Source of the DNA: Nitratireductor soli
Lineage (GTDB): Bacteria; Pseudomonadota; Alphaproteobacteria; Rhizobiales; Rhizobiaceae
Length of the DNA stretch: 64,000 nt
Assembly: GCF_001050155.1 (NCBI RefSeq)
Contig: NZ_LFVY01000003.1
Span: forward strand, 248,001-312,000
Direction of reading: 5' to 3'
Shown here: positions 34,300 through 41,622 of the stretch, in pieces
How the letters are laid out: every line of letters begins with the position of its first letter
How positions within the stretch are numbered: position 1 is the stretch's first letter
Notes under the pieces: generated by a model
Database searches by the model: none
Told to the model about the DNA's origin: nothing
The model's input: the letters and a program-made list of their open reading frames with translations, nothing else
Position numbers and translations under genes: made by a program

Positions 34300-35990
34300 G
34301 GCAGCACTCCGTCCGGTAGTCTTTTTGCGAAGAGGCTGGCGAACAGCATCAACAGGAAGGTGGTTGCGACCATGATGGCCGAGACGGCCGCCGCATACTT
34401 GGAATCGCCGCCTTGCTCGAAGGAGAAGATGACGACGCCGATGGTCTCCGAACCCGACGACCACAAGAGCGCCGAGACCGTGAGCTCGCACAGCGCCGTC
34501 ATGAAGATCAGCAGCCCACCGGCGATGGCCACCGGCGCGATCAGCGGAAAGATGATGGTCCGCATCCGCGTGAACAGGCCGGCGCCCGCCACCTGGGCCG
34601 CTTCCTCCAGCGCCCGGTCGAGCTGGAAATAGCCCGTCACCGTCGGCCGGACGGCCAGCACCAGGAAGCGCGCCAGATAGGCGTAGAGGATGATCCACAC
34701 CGTGTTGTAGATCTGAATGCCGGTGATCGGCATCGGCTTCAGGAACAGGAGCAGCGAGGCGATGGCCAGCACCACGCCGGGCAGCGCATAGGGCAGTTCC
34801 ACGGCCAGGTTGAGCGCCTTGATCCAGCGCTGCTTGCCCCAGGCAATGACATAGGCAAGCGGGATCGCCACGAAGACGGCGAACACCGCCGCGGTGGCCG
34901 ACAGGTACAGGCTGTTGATGAAGGCGCGGCTTGCCGCAGCATGTTCGAGGACGACGAACCGGTAGTTCTCCAGCGTTGCCGTTTCGGCGCTCAGCGTGAC
35001 GCCGTAGCCGCGCACCAGCGAGGTGAGGATGAGGCCGAGCAACGGCAGGACGAGGATGATGATGATCAGCGCCCACATGCCGATCTCGACCGGCAGCCGC
35101 CAGGCGCCCAGATGATAGGGCGCAGCCGGCAGCGAGGTCGAGGTGATACGGAAATCGCGTCGTTTGCTGATCCGGTCCTGCAGCACGATGCCGACCATGG
35201 CGATGATGCCGATCAGCACCGAGAGAAAGGCCACTTCCGAGAGGACCGCCGGTCCGCCGCCCGCCAGGCGCTGGTAGATCAGCGTCGGCAGGACGAGATA
35301 GTTGGCCGGAATGCCGAGGAAAGCGGGAATGCCGAAATTGCCGACGCACGACACGAATGTCAGCGCCGCAGCACCGACGATGGACGGCGTCATCAAGGGG
35401 AGAATGATCGTCCGCAGTACGGTCAACCAGCCGGCACCGCTCGATTGCGCCGCCTCGACCAGCTCACGCGGCAGCTTGCGAAGACCCGCGCGAACGATGA
35501 GGAACACCAGCGGGGCGTACTGGATGCCGAGCAGGAGAACGATGCCCTCTGGAGAGTAAAGCGGGTTGGGCGTACCGATCGGCGGCGCGACACCCAGCAG
35601 GTTGAGCATCGGGCTGGACGGCCCGAACAGCTGCAGCCAGGCGAGCGCGGTTACCTGCGGGGCGATCATCAGCGGCGTGACGAAGCACAGCACGAATGCC
35701 TGCCGCTGGCGAACATCGCTCAACGAGACAAGAATGGCGACGGCAACGCCCAGCACCAAGGCGAACAGCGTGCCGCCCAGCCCGACGCAAAGCGTGTTCC
35801 AGGTGGCGACCCAGGTGGTGTTGCTGACGAGGCCCGCGCGGATGACATCCAGCGAGAACCGCCCGCCAGGCAGCACGACTTCCTGGAGGAGCCGCGCCAT
35901 CGGCAGGAGTGAAAAGACGACGATGATCGCGACGATCCCCGCCGTCAGGGCCATCCCCTGGCCCTGACGTTCCTTGAATGCGAAGGACAT
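34287..35990 (-). CDS. Fused double ABC permease, AfuB/FbpB type
   Basis: A 567-residue permease containing two permease halves in one chain: about 1-275, with EAAQSSGAGWLTVL as the first EAA loop, and about 300-560, with EAAQVAGAGLFTRM as the second. This build is typical of ferric-iron, thiamine and sugar-phosphate importers of the AfuB/FbpB/ThiP class. It follows the receptor gene by 12 bases and overlaps the ATPase gene. Confidence 0.92.
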   Translation of the reverse strand: MSFAFKERQGQGMALTAGIVAIIVVFSLLPMARLLQEVVLPGGRFSLDVIRAGLVSNTTWVATWNTLCVGLGGTLFALVLGVAVAILVSLSDVRQRQAFVLCFVTPLMIAPQVTALAWLQLFGPSSPMLNLLGVAPPIGTPNPLYSPEGIVLLLGIQYAPLVFLIVRAGLRKLPRELVEAAQSSGAGWLTVLRTIILPLMTPSIVGAAALTFVSCVGNFGIPAFLGIPANYLVLPTLIYQRLAGGGPAVLSEVAFLSVLIGIIAMVGIVLQDRISKRRDFRITSTSLPAAPYHLGAWRLPVEIGMWALIIIILVLPLLGLILTSLVRGYGVTLSAETATLENYRFVVLEHAAASRAFINSLYLSATAAVFAVFVAIPLAYVIAWGKQRWIKALNLAVELPYALPGVVLAIASLLLFLKPMPITGIQIYNTVWIILYAYLARFLVLAVRPTVTGYFQLDRALEEAAQVAGAGLFTRMRTIIFPLIAPVAIAGGLLIFMTALCELTVSALLWSSGSETIGVVIFSFEQGGDSKYAAAVSAIMVATTFLLMLFASLFAKRLPDGVLPWRD

Positions 35991-36002
35991 GAACTGACGC
36001 CC

Positions 36003-36992
36003 TCAGCCGCCGAACATGGAGGAGAATTTCTCCTTGTTGGCGCCGATCTCGCCGACCACTTTCGGCACATCGACCGACATGATCGTGATCTCGGTGCCCT
36101 CTGGCAGCCAATCGGGACGGCCGACCGACGGCTTGGCCGGCAGGTAGCCCTGAGTCAGCGCCAGTTTCTGGCCATCGTCTGAGAGAATGAAGTCGACGAA
36201 CTTCTTCGCCGCGTCGGCATTCTTCGCCGTCGACATGATCGCCACCGGCTCGGTCACCGCCGTCACGCCTTCCTCCGGGAAGACGAACTCGATCGGCGAG
36301 CCATCCTTCTTGGCGTTCATCGCCATGAAATCGACCAGGATTCCATAGGCCTTCTCACCGCTGGCAACCGATTTCAGCACCGCGCCATTGCCGCGCACGC
36401 TGACCAGCTCGTTGGCCTTCAGCTTCTCGAAATAATCCCAGCCGAGATCATCGCGCTCGACGAAGGCGGACAGCATATAGGCGGCGGCACCCGAGTAAAG
36501 CGGGCTCGGCATGATGGTCAGGCCCTTGTAGGCCTCGCCCGTCAGGTCAGACCAATGTTCCGGCTTCTCGGCCGCCTTGGTGTTGTAGGCGATGCCCGTG
36601 GTGATCAGTTTGGAGCCGAAATAGGTCTTGTCGGCATCGTAGGCGGCGGCCTCGAAGCCTTCGACATTGGCTTCCGGATAGGCCATCAGGTGGCCGTCCT
36701 TCTTCAGCGTCTCCATGCTCACCGCATCGGCGATCAACAGCACGTCGGGCTGCGGGCTGCCAGCAGCGAACTCGGCGGCCAGCTTGGTCATCAGGTCGCT
36801 GGTGCCGGAGCGGAAGATCTCCACCTCGATATCGGGATTGGCGGCCTTGAAAGCGTCCACGGTCGCGGTGGCGTCGGCGTCCGGCTGCGAGGTGTAGAGA
36901 ACCAGATCCTCGGCGAGAGCCGGAGCAAAGGATACGGATGTAAGCAGTGCGGCGGCCAGGGCAACCTTGCGGATTGTGTGTTTGCGTTCCAT
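36003..36992 (-). CDS. Solute-binding protein, AfuA/FbpA type
   Basis: A 329-residue periplasmic receptor with a Sec signal (KVALAAALL, cleavage after APALAE). The mature start LVLYTSQPDADA is typical of the FbpA/AfuA group. The paired iron-binding tyrosines of FbpA are not evident; the equivalent region reads SPLYSGAAAYML. AfuA proteins proper bind hexose phosphates, and the divergent SorC-type sugar sensor here favours that over iron. The ATG at 36992 has GAGGAG nine bases upstream; the ATG at 37016 has none. Confidence 0.88.
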   Translation of the reverse strand: MERKHTIRKVALAAALLTSVSFAPALAEDLVLYTSQPDADATATVDAFKAANPDIEVEIFRSGTSDLMTKLAAEFAAGSPQPDVLLIADAVSMETLKKDGHLMAYPEANVEGFEAAAYDADKTYFGSKLITTGIAYNTKAAEKPEHWSDLTGEAYKGLTIMPSPLYSGAAAYMLSAFVERDDLGWDYFEKLKANELVSVRGNGAVLKSVASGEKAYGILVDFMAMNAKKDGSPIEFVFPEEGVTAVTEPVAIMSTAKNADAAKKFVDFILSDDGQKLALTQGYLPAKPSVGRPDWLPEGTEITIMSVDVPKVVGEIGANKEKFSSMFGG

Positions 36993-37093
36993 CGAAATGG
37001 ACTCCTCTGTTTGCATCTACCGACAAGCGGGCTGTCGGAACTCCTCCCGTGCATGCGCAATGTGACAGGCAGGTAACAACTGCGCCGGATAAT

Positions 37094-37120
37094 TGAACAT
37101 GAACATATGTTTTTCGTCAA
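37094..37120. promoter_or_regulatory. Candidate SorC-type operator in the divergent region
   Basis: The core AACATATGTT (37102-37111) is a perfect palindrome. The outer TTGA (37094-37097) and TCAA (37117-37120) are complementary, giving an imperfect dyad over 27 bases in the AT-rich middle of the 213-base gap between the AfuA-type gene and the SorC-type gene. SorC/DeoR-like sensors bind such dyads. Binding is inference. Confidence 0.45.
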
Positions 37121-37205
37121 TGACAAAAGAACGCAATAAAATTTCGCCGTTTTGCGCTTGCATTCCAACCCGAGGCCGGTCTGGCTATATGCTACACCGT
37201 GGGCG

Positions 37206-38216
37206 ATGAGAGAGGGAATCAGCGCCGTGTCGCAAAAGACGAAAAAGCAGAAGGAAAGCAAACCGACGCTTTCCTCGGCAGACCTGAACGTCAAGATGGC
37301 GTGGCTTTACCATGTCGAGGGGCTCACCCAGGAGCGTATCGCCAGCCGGCTCAATGTGAGCCGCATGAAGGTGATGCGCGCCTTGGCCGCCAGCGCCGAC
37401 GACCACATCGTCATTACCACCATCAATGCCGACACCGCCGAACAGGTGGCGCTCGAACGGCGCCTGGAGAAGCGCTGGAACCTGAAGAGCGCCATCGTCG
37501 TGCCCGAACCGGAAGAAGCCAAGAACCTGGAACGCGCCATCGGCCATGCGGTCGCCCGCTATCTGGAGGAGCAGCTTGTCGACGGCATGACGCTGGCCAT
37601 CGGCGGCGGCGCGACCCTGCATGCCAGCCTGGCCTTCATGGCGCGGCGCGACCTGAAGGCCTCCTCCGTCATCGGCCTGGTCGGCAGCCTGCCGCACTCA
37701 CAGTGGATCAACCCTTCCATCGTCGCCACAAAGGTGGCCGAGCGGCTTAAGGTCGACAGCTATCAGATCAGCGCGCCGGTCATCGTCGACGATCCGGCGC
37801 TGCGCGACCGGTTGTGGGAGCAAGCCTCGCTGAACGACGTGCGCCAGCGCGCGGCGAAAGCCGACATGGCGCTGCTCACCGTCGGCGAGGTATCGCCGGA
37901 CGCCACCATCTTCCGCCACGGCATCGTGCCTCAATCCCTCATCAAGCCGCTGCGAGACAAGGGCGCGGTCGCCAACATATTGTGCTATTTCGTCGACAGT
38001 GCCGGTCGTCTGGTCGACCACGAAGTCAACCAGCGCATCATGGCCATCGAGCTGGAAACGGTCGCCCGCATCCCCCATGTCATCCTGGCGGCGGGCGGGC
38101 CGCAGAAGGTGGACGCGGTCCTCGCGGCGCTGCACACCGTCTCCGCCGAAGCACTGATCACCGACGCGGCGACCGCCCGCATGCTGCTGGACAAGGCCGG
38201 CAAGGAGGAGCGCTGA
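37206..38216 (+). CDS. SorC-family sugar-binding transcriptional regulator
   Basis: A regulator of 336 residues. The N-terminal helix-turn-helix reads LTQERIASRLNVSRMKVMRAL and the rest is the SorC sugar-phosphate-sensing domain (AIGGGATLHASLAFM, LVGSLPHSQW, FVDSAGRLVDHEVNQR). The ATG at 37206 is taken, but GTG at 37227 has a better AGAGGGA site nine bases before it and may be the real start. Divergent orientation suggests it controls the AfuABC-MBL operon with a phosphorylated sugar as effector. Confidence 0.9.
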   Translation: MREGISAVSQKTKKQKESKPTLSSADLNVKMAWLYHVEGLTQERIASRLNVSRMKVMRALAASADDHIVITTINADTAEQVALERRLEKRWNLKSAIVVPEPEEAKNLERAIGHAVARYLEEQLVDGMTLAIGGGATLHASLAFMARRDLKASSVIGLVGSLPHSQWINPSIVATKVAERLKVDSYQISAPVIVDDPALRDRLWEQASLNDVRQRAAKADMALLTVGEVSPDATIFRHGIVPQSLIKPLRDKGAVANILCYFVDSAGRLVDHEVNQRIMAIELETVARIPHVILAAGGPQKVDAVLAALHTVSAEALITDAATARMLLDKAGKEER

Positions 38217-38237
38217 AGCCGCTGTTCGGACGATGGA

Positions 38238-38612
38238 TCAGAGCAAGCCGCGCTCGCGCATGAAATCGTCCAGGCCGACATGCGTCATCGCCTCGAATTC
38301 CTTCACCGCATCGATCATCAGGCGACGCTGCGCAGCAATCAGCAACAGCACCTGGCGCATTTCGCCAGAGATGCCGAAGCGCGCCCAGCGGTCGGCCAGA
38401 TGCGCCGGCAGGTCGGCGGCGGTGCAGAACGCCTCGATGCTCCCATAGCCGAGATCGGCCACCAGCGCCTGTGTCTCCTGCGGCGTCGAGCGCGGCTCCA
38501 GCGCATGGTCCTGGAACCGCTGCGCCAGCAGCCGGATATCGCTCGGTTGCGGAGCGCTGGCCAGTACCTTGCCGATCAGGGACGGGACTCGCGCGGGTTT
38601 GTCGCTTTGCAT
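38238..38612 (-). CDS. Hypothetical protein, helical
   Basis: A 124-residue soluble protein I do not recognise. The ATG at 38612 has GGAG six bases upstream; an upstream ATG at 38624 is also possible. The sequence is mostly amphipathic helix (DIRLLAQRFQDHALEP, then ADRWARFGISGEMRQVLLLIAAQRRLMIDAVKEF), without cysteines or membrane segments. It is convergent with the SorC gene, 21 bases apart. It could be a small regulator or adaptor. Confidence 0.6.
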   Translation of the reverse strand: MQSDKPARVPSLIGKVLASAPQPSDIRLLAQRFQDHALEPRSTPQETQALVADLGYGSIEAFCTAADLPAHLADRWARFGISGEMRQVLLLIAAQRRLMIDAVKEFEAMTHVGLDDFMRERGLL

Positions 38613-38668
38613 GATGGTCTCCATTCATCCCGATCATAGGCCGGGACCGGGCGGCGCTCAATCGGAAT

Positions 38669-38734
38669 CCGCCTGCTTGCCCGACCGGGGCGGTTAGACC
38701 TCTTCATGCCCGCCCCCGTCGGGCAAGCAGGCGG
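38669..38734. repeat. Long near-perfect inverted repeat (25-bp arms)
   Basis: The arms 38669-38693 and 38710-38734 pair at 24 of 25 positions around a 16-base loop; the outer 17 bases (CCGCCTGCTTGCCCGAC) are perfect. No T-run follows on either strand, so it is not a standard terminator. It lies between the SCO stop (38821, minus strand) and the hypothetical gene start. It may be a mobile palindromic unit or an RNA-processing hairpin. Confidence 0.7.
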
Positions 38735-38820
38735 GCCAGCGATCGGAACCGCTGGATCATAGCAGATCGAGCGCCATGACGCTCGCCGCGGACGGCGGGA
38801 GCCAGAGCAGCGCCATCCCC

Positions 38821-39441
38821 TCACATGTTGCCGGCCAGGCGCTTGAGCTTCTCCAGCATTGACTGGTGCTCCTCGCCATAGGACAGCGTCCCGACGAACT
38901 GGCCGTCCTTATCCATCAGATAGACCGAGGCCGTGTGGTCGATCGTGTAGCCGCCATCGTCGGTCGGCACTTTCTTGTAGTAGACGCGGTAGGCCTTTGT
39001 GACCGCTTCGATCTGTTCCTCGGTGCCGGACAATCCCTCGATGCGCGCATCGAAACTCGACGTGTAGCGGGCAAGCTGCTCGGGACCGTCACGCTCCCAG
39101 TCGACCGAGACGAAGGCGAAGTTCAGCTTGTCGGCCTGCGGCCCCAGGGCCTCGATCAGACCGGACAGCTCGAACAATGTCGTCGGACAGACATCGGGAC
39201 AGAAAGTGAAGCCGAAGAAGATCGCCGTCGGCTTGCCCTTGAAATCAGCGTCCGTCACCGGTTTTCCATCCTCGCCGGTCAGGGTGAACGCTCCACCGAC
39301 GAGGGCCGTGCCGCTGCCGGATTGCTGTTTGCCCGGTGACGGTAACCGTGACGGTGAAAAATCCATGGTCGCAACGGCGACGATCGCCAGCATCACCGCA
39401 AACACCGCGCCGACTGCGGCCCCAAGCGTGCGTGCGCGCAT
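38821..39441 (-). CDS. SCO1/SenC family copper-binding thioredoxin-fold protein
   Basis: A 206-residue membrane-anchored, periplasm-facing protein that delivers copper to cytochrome oxidase or controls thiol redox. One N-terminal helix (about 5-28) is followed by a thioredoxin fold. The copper site FCPDVCP (near residue 82) and the distal His in DHTASVYLMD are intact. The ATG at 39441 shares a base with the stop of the small upstream ORF (TGATG), so translation is coupled. Confidence 0.93.
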   Translation of the reverse strand: MRARTLGAAVGAVFAVMLAIVAVATMDFSPSRLPSPGKQQSGSGTALVGGAFTLTGEDGKPVTDADFKGKPTAIFFGFTFCPDVCPTTLFELSGLIEALGPQADKLNFAFVSVDWERDGPEQLARYTSSFDARIEGLSGTEEQIEAVTKAYRVYYKKVPTDDGGYTIDHTASVYLMDKDGQFVGTLSYGEEHQSMLEKLKRLAGNM

Positions 39442-39602
39442 CACTTCCTGCCTCCCTGCTCATCGGTTTGGACCGGCGCCGGCGCGCCCGGCGGCACGAC
39501 GGCCATCTCGATCTCGAGGTTGCCGATCGTGTAGTCGCCGGCGAAAACAGGGGTGGTGGCGAACAGCATCGCTGCCGCGAAAAAACGCGTGAAGGATCGC
39601 AT
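39441..39602 (-). CDS. Truncated PCuAC-like copper chaperone (53 codons)
   Basis: A short gene with a good ribosome site (GGAG nine bases before ATG 39602), a Sec signal (FTRFFAAAMLFATTPVFAG) and a mature start DYTIGNLEIE, which matches the beginning of PCu(A)C chaperones. It then jumps to VVPPGAPAPVQTDEQGG and stops. Full PCuAC proteins run to 150-160 residues with methionine/histidine copper ligands, all missing here. It keeps operon position and coupling to SCO, so it may persist as a translational leader. It could be called a pseudogene. Confidence 0.7.
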   Translation of the reverse strand: MRSFTRFFAAAMLFATTPVFAGDYTIGNLEIEMAVVPPGAPAPVQTDEQGGRK

Positions 39603-39665
39603 TTCGGTATCTCCATATGCGCGAAAACATGGTCGCCCGCAAAAGCGGCGGCCGTCAGGCTTGCA

Positions 39666-40070
39666 TCAGATGGAGAAGGATGGCGGCGCGCGCGCCTGTG
39701 CCGGAAGCCAGCATTCGCGCGGGTTAGCAGGCAATGCCTGCAGCGGCCAACGTGGTCCGGCAACGACCGGAAACGCGCAGTAGAGACCGGCAGCCGCCGC
39801 CGGCATGGCGGGAGCGACCGCGCAGCCGGCCTGGCACAGCGTGGTGCAGCAATCATGCACGCTCCCGCCGGCCGGAACGTCGTCCTCGCCGGTCGCCGGA
39901 ACGACGCCGCTTGGATTGCAGATGACGAAACCGGCAACCGCATCGGTGCCTGCCATCGCGCCCTTGGCAAAGGCGGCGGCAACCCCCTGGAAGATCAGGA
40001 GATAGGCGATCAGGCCGGCCATCAAGCCCGCCGCAATGCGATCCCGCAAAATCTCCCGCATGGTTTTCAT
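39666..40070 (-). CDS. DUF2946-like cysteine-rich protein
   Basis: A 134-residue protein with one N-terminal hydrophobic helix (about 14-36), then VICNPSG, HDCCTTLCQAGC and a Pro-rich tail. The GGSVHDCCTTLC block is typical of DUF2946/copper-resistance accessory proteins found with PCuAC and SCO. The ATG at 40070 is taken; no strong ribosome site is seen, and ATG 40061 is an alternative. It heads the small copper-type cluster. Confidence 0.75.
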   Translation of the reverse strand: MKTMREILRDRIAAGLMAGLIAYLLIFQGVAAAFAKGAMAGTDAVAGFVICNPSGVVPATGEDDVPAGGSVHDCCTTLCQAGCAVAPAMPAAAAGLYCAFPVVAGPRWPLQALPANPRECWLPAQARAPPSFSI

Positions 40071-40174
40071 GGGCCAGCGGTCGCATATTTCCGCCACAAT
40101 GTCACTGCGGCCAATTCGGCCGTCAATGACGCAATCCGCATCTTGCTTTCCAGTCCGGCGCACTCTACGGTCCC

Positions 40175-40355
40175 GCCGCTACGGTTCCACGCAAGTGGAT
40201 GAAAAGGGAACGCGGTGCGGGCTGATGAAGCCCAAATCCGAGGCTGCCCTCGCAACTGTAAGCGGTAAGCTCGGCGATCGTGCCACTGGCTTTTTCAGGC
40301 TGGGAAGGGATCGCAAAGCGCAGGAGCCGCGAGCCAGGAGACCTGCCGTATCGAC
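40175..40355 (+). promoter_or_regulatory. Cobalamin riboswitch
   Basis: The conserved aptamer blocks occur in order: GGGAACGCGGTGCGG (40206), AATCCGAGGCTGCCCTCGCAACTGTAAGCGG split over 40235-40265, GTGCCACTGG (40280-40289), CTGGGAAGG (40310) and the B12 box AGCCAGGAGACCTGCC (40332-40347). Adenosyl- or aqua-cobalamin binding normally lowers expression of the genes downstream. Here these are a leader ORF and a BtuFCD-like importer on the same strand. The boundaries are approximate. Confidence 0.95.
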
Positions 40356-40394
40356 AACCGCAATTGCCGGCGAGGTGACCGGCAGGAGGCTCAT

Positions 40395-40523
40395 ATGGCG
40401 TGCTCCCCCACCGGCGTGTCTTGCGTCGGAAACCATCCGCTTTCCTGCCCTGAAACCAGGACGGGAAGCGCTTTCCCGATTCTGAAGGTCATCCTCCCGG
40501 CATCCTCTTGCCTGGATGGATAG
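40395..40523 (+). CDS. Leader ORF between B12 riboswitch and importer (42 codons)
   Basis: An open frame with a perfect AGGAGG (40384-40389) five bases before ATG 40395. It ends with TAG at 40521, one base before the in-frame ATG 40525 of the binding-protein gene. The product would have five cysteines and no recognised motif. The binding-protein gene has no ribosome site of its own, so ribosomes finishing this ORF could restart there. A hairpin TGCCGG-8-CCGGCA (40365-40384) and a B12-box complement (CGGCAGG, 40380-40386) overlap its ribosome site. Confidence 0.55.
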   Translation: MACSPTGVSCVGNHPLSCPETRTGSAFPILKVILPASSCLDG

Positions 40524-41559
40524 AATGAAACCGAGACATGTCCTGCTGGCGCTTGCGCTGGCGATATCGAGCGCGTTTTCTGCGGCCGCCGAGACCTTCA
40601 CCGACGATGCCGGGCGCACGGTCGAGCTGAAGCTGCCGATCGAGCGCGCCGTCATTTTCAACCGCTATGCCGTGGAGTTCGCCCGCGCCATCGGCGCCGC
40701 CGACAAGGTGGTGGGCGTCGATGCCAGCACCATGCGCGACCCGCAGTACTGGCCCGAGTTCAGCGAGGAGGACATCGCCGGCCAGGGCCAGACACAGCCG
40801 AACTACGAGGCGATCGTCGCACTCAATCCCGACCTCGTCATCCTGCCGCGCAACGGCGTCTACGAGGAGGCCGCCCGCCAGCTCGAACCGTTCGGCATCC
40901 CGGTCCTGGTGGTCACCGCCTGGGACACGTTGCAGCATGTCGACAACGTCACGCTCTACGGCAAGCTGTTCGACCAGGAAAAGCGCGCCGCCGATCTCGT
41001 CGACTTCTACAGGAAATACATGGACCTCCTGGCCGAGCGCCTGAAGGGCGTCGAGCGCAAGCGCGTCTACCTGGAGGAAGTGCGCGACCACGTGACGGTG
41101 ACGCCTGGCTCCGGCTGGCACGCCATGATCGAGGCCGGCGGCGGCATCAACATCTTTGGCGACATCGACATAAAGAATGAGCCCACTTCGTGCGGCAACG
41201 AGAACAGCTTCACCGTCGATCCCGAGGAGGTCATCGCCCGCGCGCCCGACCTGGTGATCAAGCTGCAGCCGGGTTCCTATGCGACGTTCCCCAAGGAGAA
41301 ATTCGCCGAGGCATGGCAGAGCTTCTCAACGCGCCAGGACATTCTCGGCACGCCCGCCGGCGCTGCCGGCAACGCTTATCTCATCAACTACTATCTGGCC
41401 GGCGGCTCCTCGAAGGTAACAGGTGCGCTGCAGGTGGCGAAGTGGCTCTATCCGGATCTGTTCGCCGACATCGAGCCGGAGGATGCGATGAAGGAATGGA
41501 TCGAGACCTTCCAGGGCCTGCCGTTCCAGGGCGCGATGACCTACCAGGGCGCGTTCTGA
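40516..41559 (+). CDS. Corrinoid/iron-type solute-binding protein (BtuF/FecB family)
   Basis: Periplasmic receptor of the class III fold, 347 residues from ATG 40516 or 344 from ATG 40525. A Sec signal (HVLLALALAISSAFSAAAE) precedes FTDDAGRTVELKLPIERAVIFN, the family opening. The B12 riboswitch upstream argues for corrinoid rather than siderophore binding. The partner permease and ATPase follow directly. ATG 40525 fits the restart model from the leader ORF better. Confidence 0.9.
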   Translation: MDRMKPRHVLLALALAISSAFSAAAETFTDDAGRTVELKLPIERAVIFNRYAVEFARAIGAADKVVGVDASTMRDPQYWPEFSEEDIAGQGQTQPNYEAIVALNPDLVILPRNGVYEEAARQLEPFGIPVLVVTAWDTLQHVDNVTLYGKLFDQEKRAADLVDFYRKYMDLLAERLKGVERKRVYLEEVRDHVTVTPGSGWHAMIEAGGGINIFGDIDIKNEPTSCGNENSFTVDPEEVIARAPDLVIKLQPGSYATFPKEKFAEAWQSFSTRQDILGTPAGAAGNAYLINYYLAGGSSKVTGALQVAKWLYPDLFADIEPEDAMKEWIETFQGLPFQGAMTYQGAF

Positions 41560-41622
41560 ACATTCCGTGCATCCACCGCCGCGCGCCTGGCGCGCGGCTC
41601 CCCTCATCGTCCCGGAACGCTC

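Noticed and set aside
33220-35349. A single 709-residue ATPase fusion
   Set aside because: The first 350 codons are an out-of-phase shadow of the fused permease gene; the ATPase starts at ATG 34299 with its own ribosome site.
39460-39642. A 60-codon minus-strand frame overlapping the PCuAC remnant in another phase
   Set aside because: The other phase has the signal peptide, the GGAG site and the coupling to SCO; this frame is Arg-rich and without a ribosome site.
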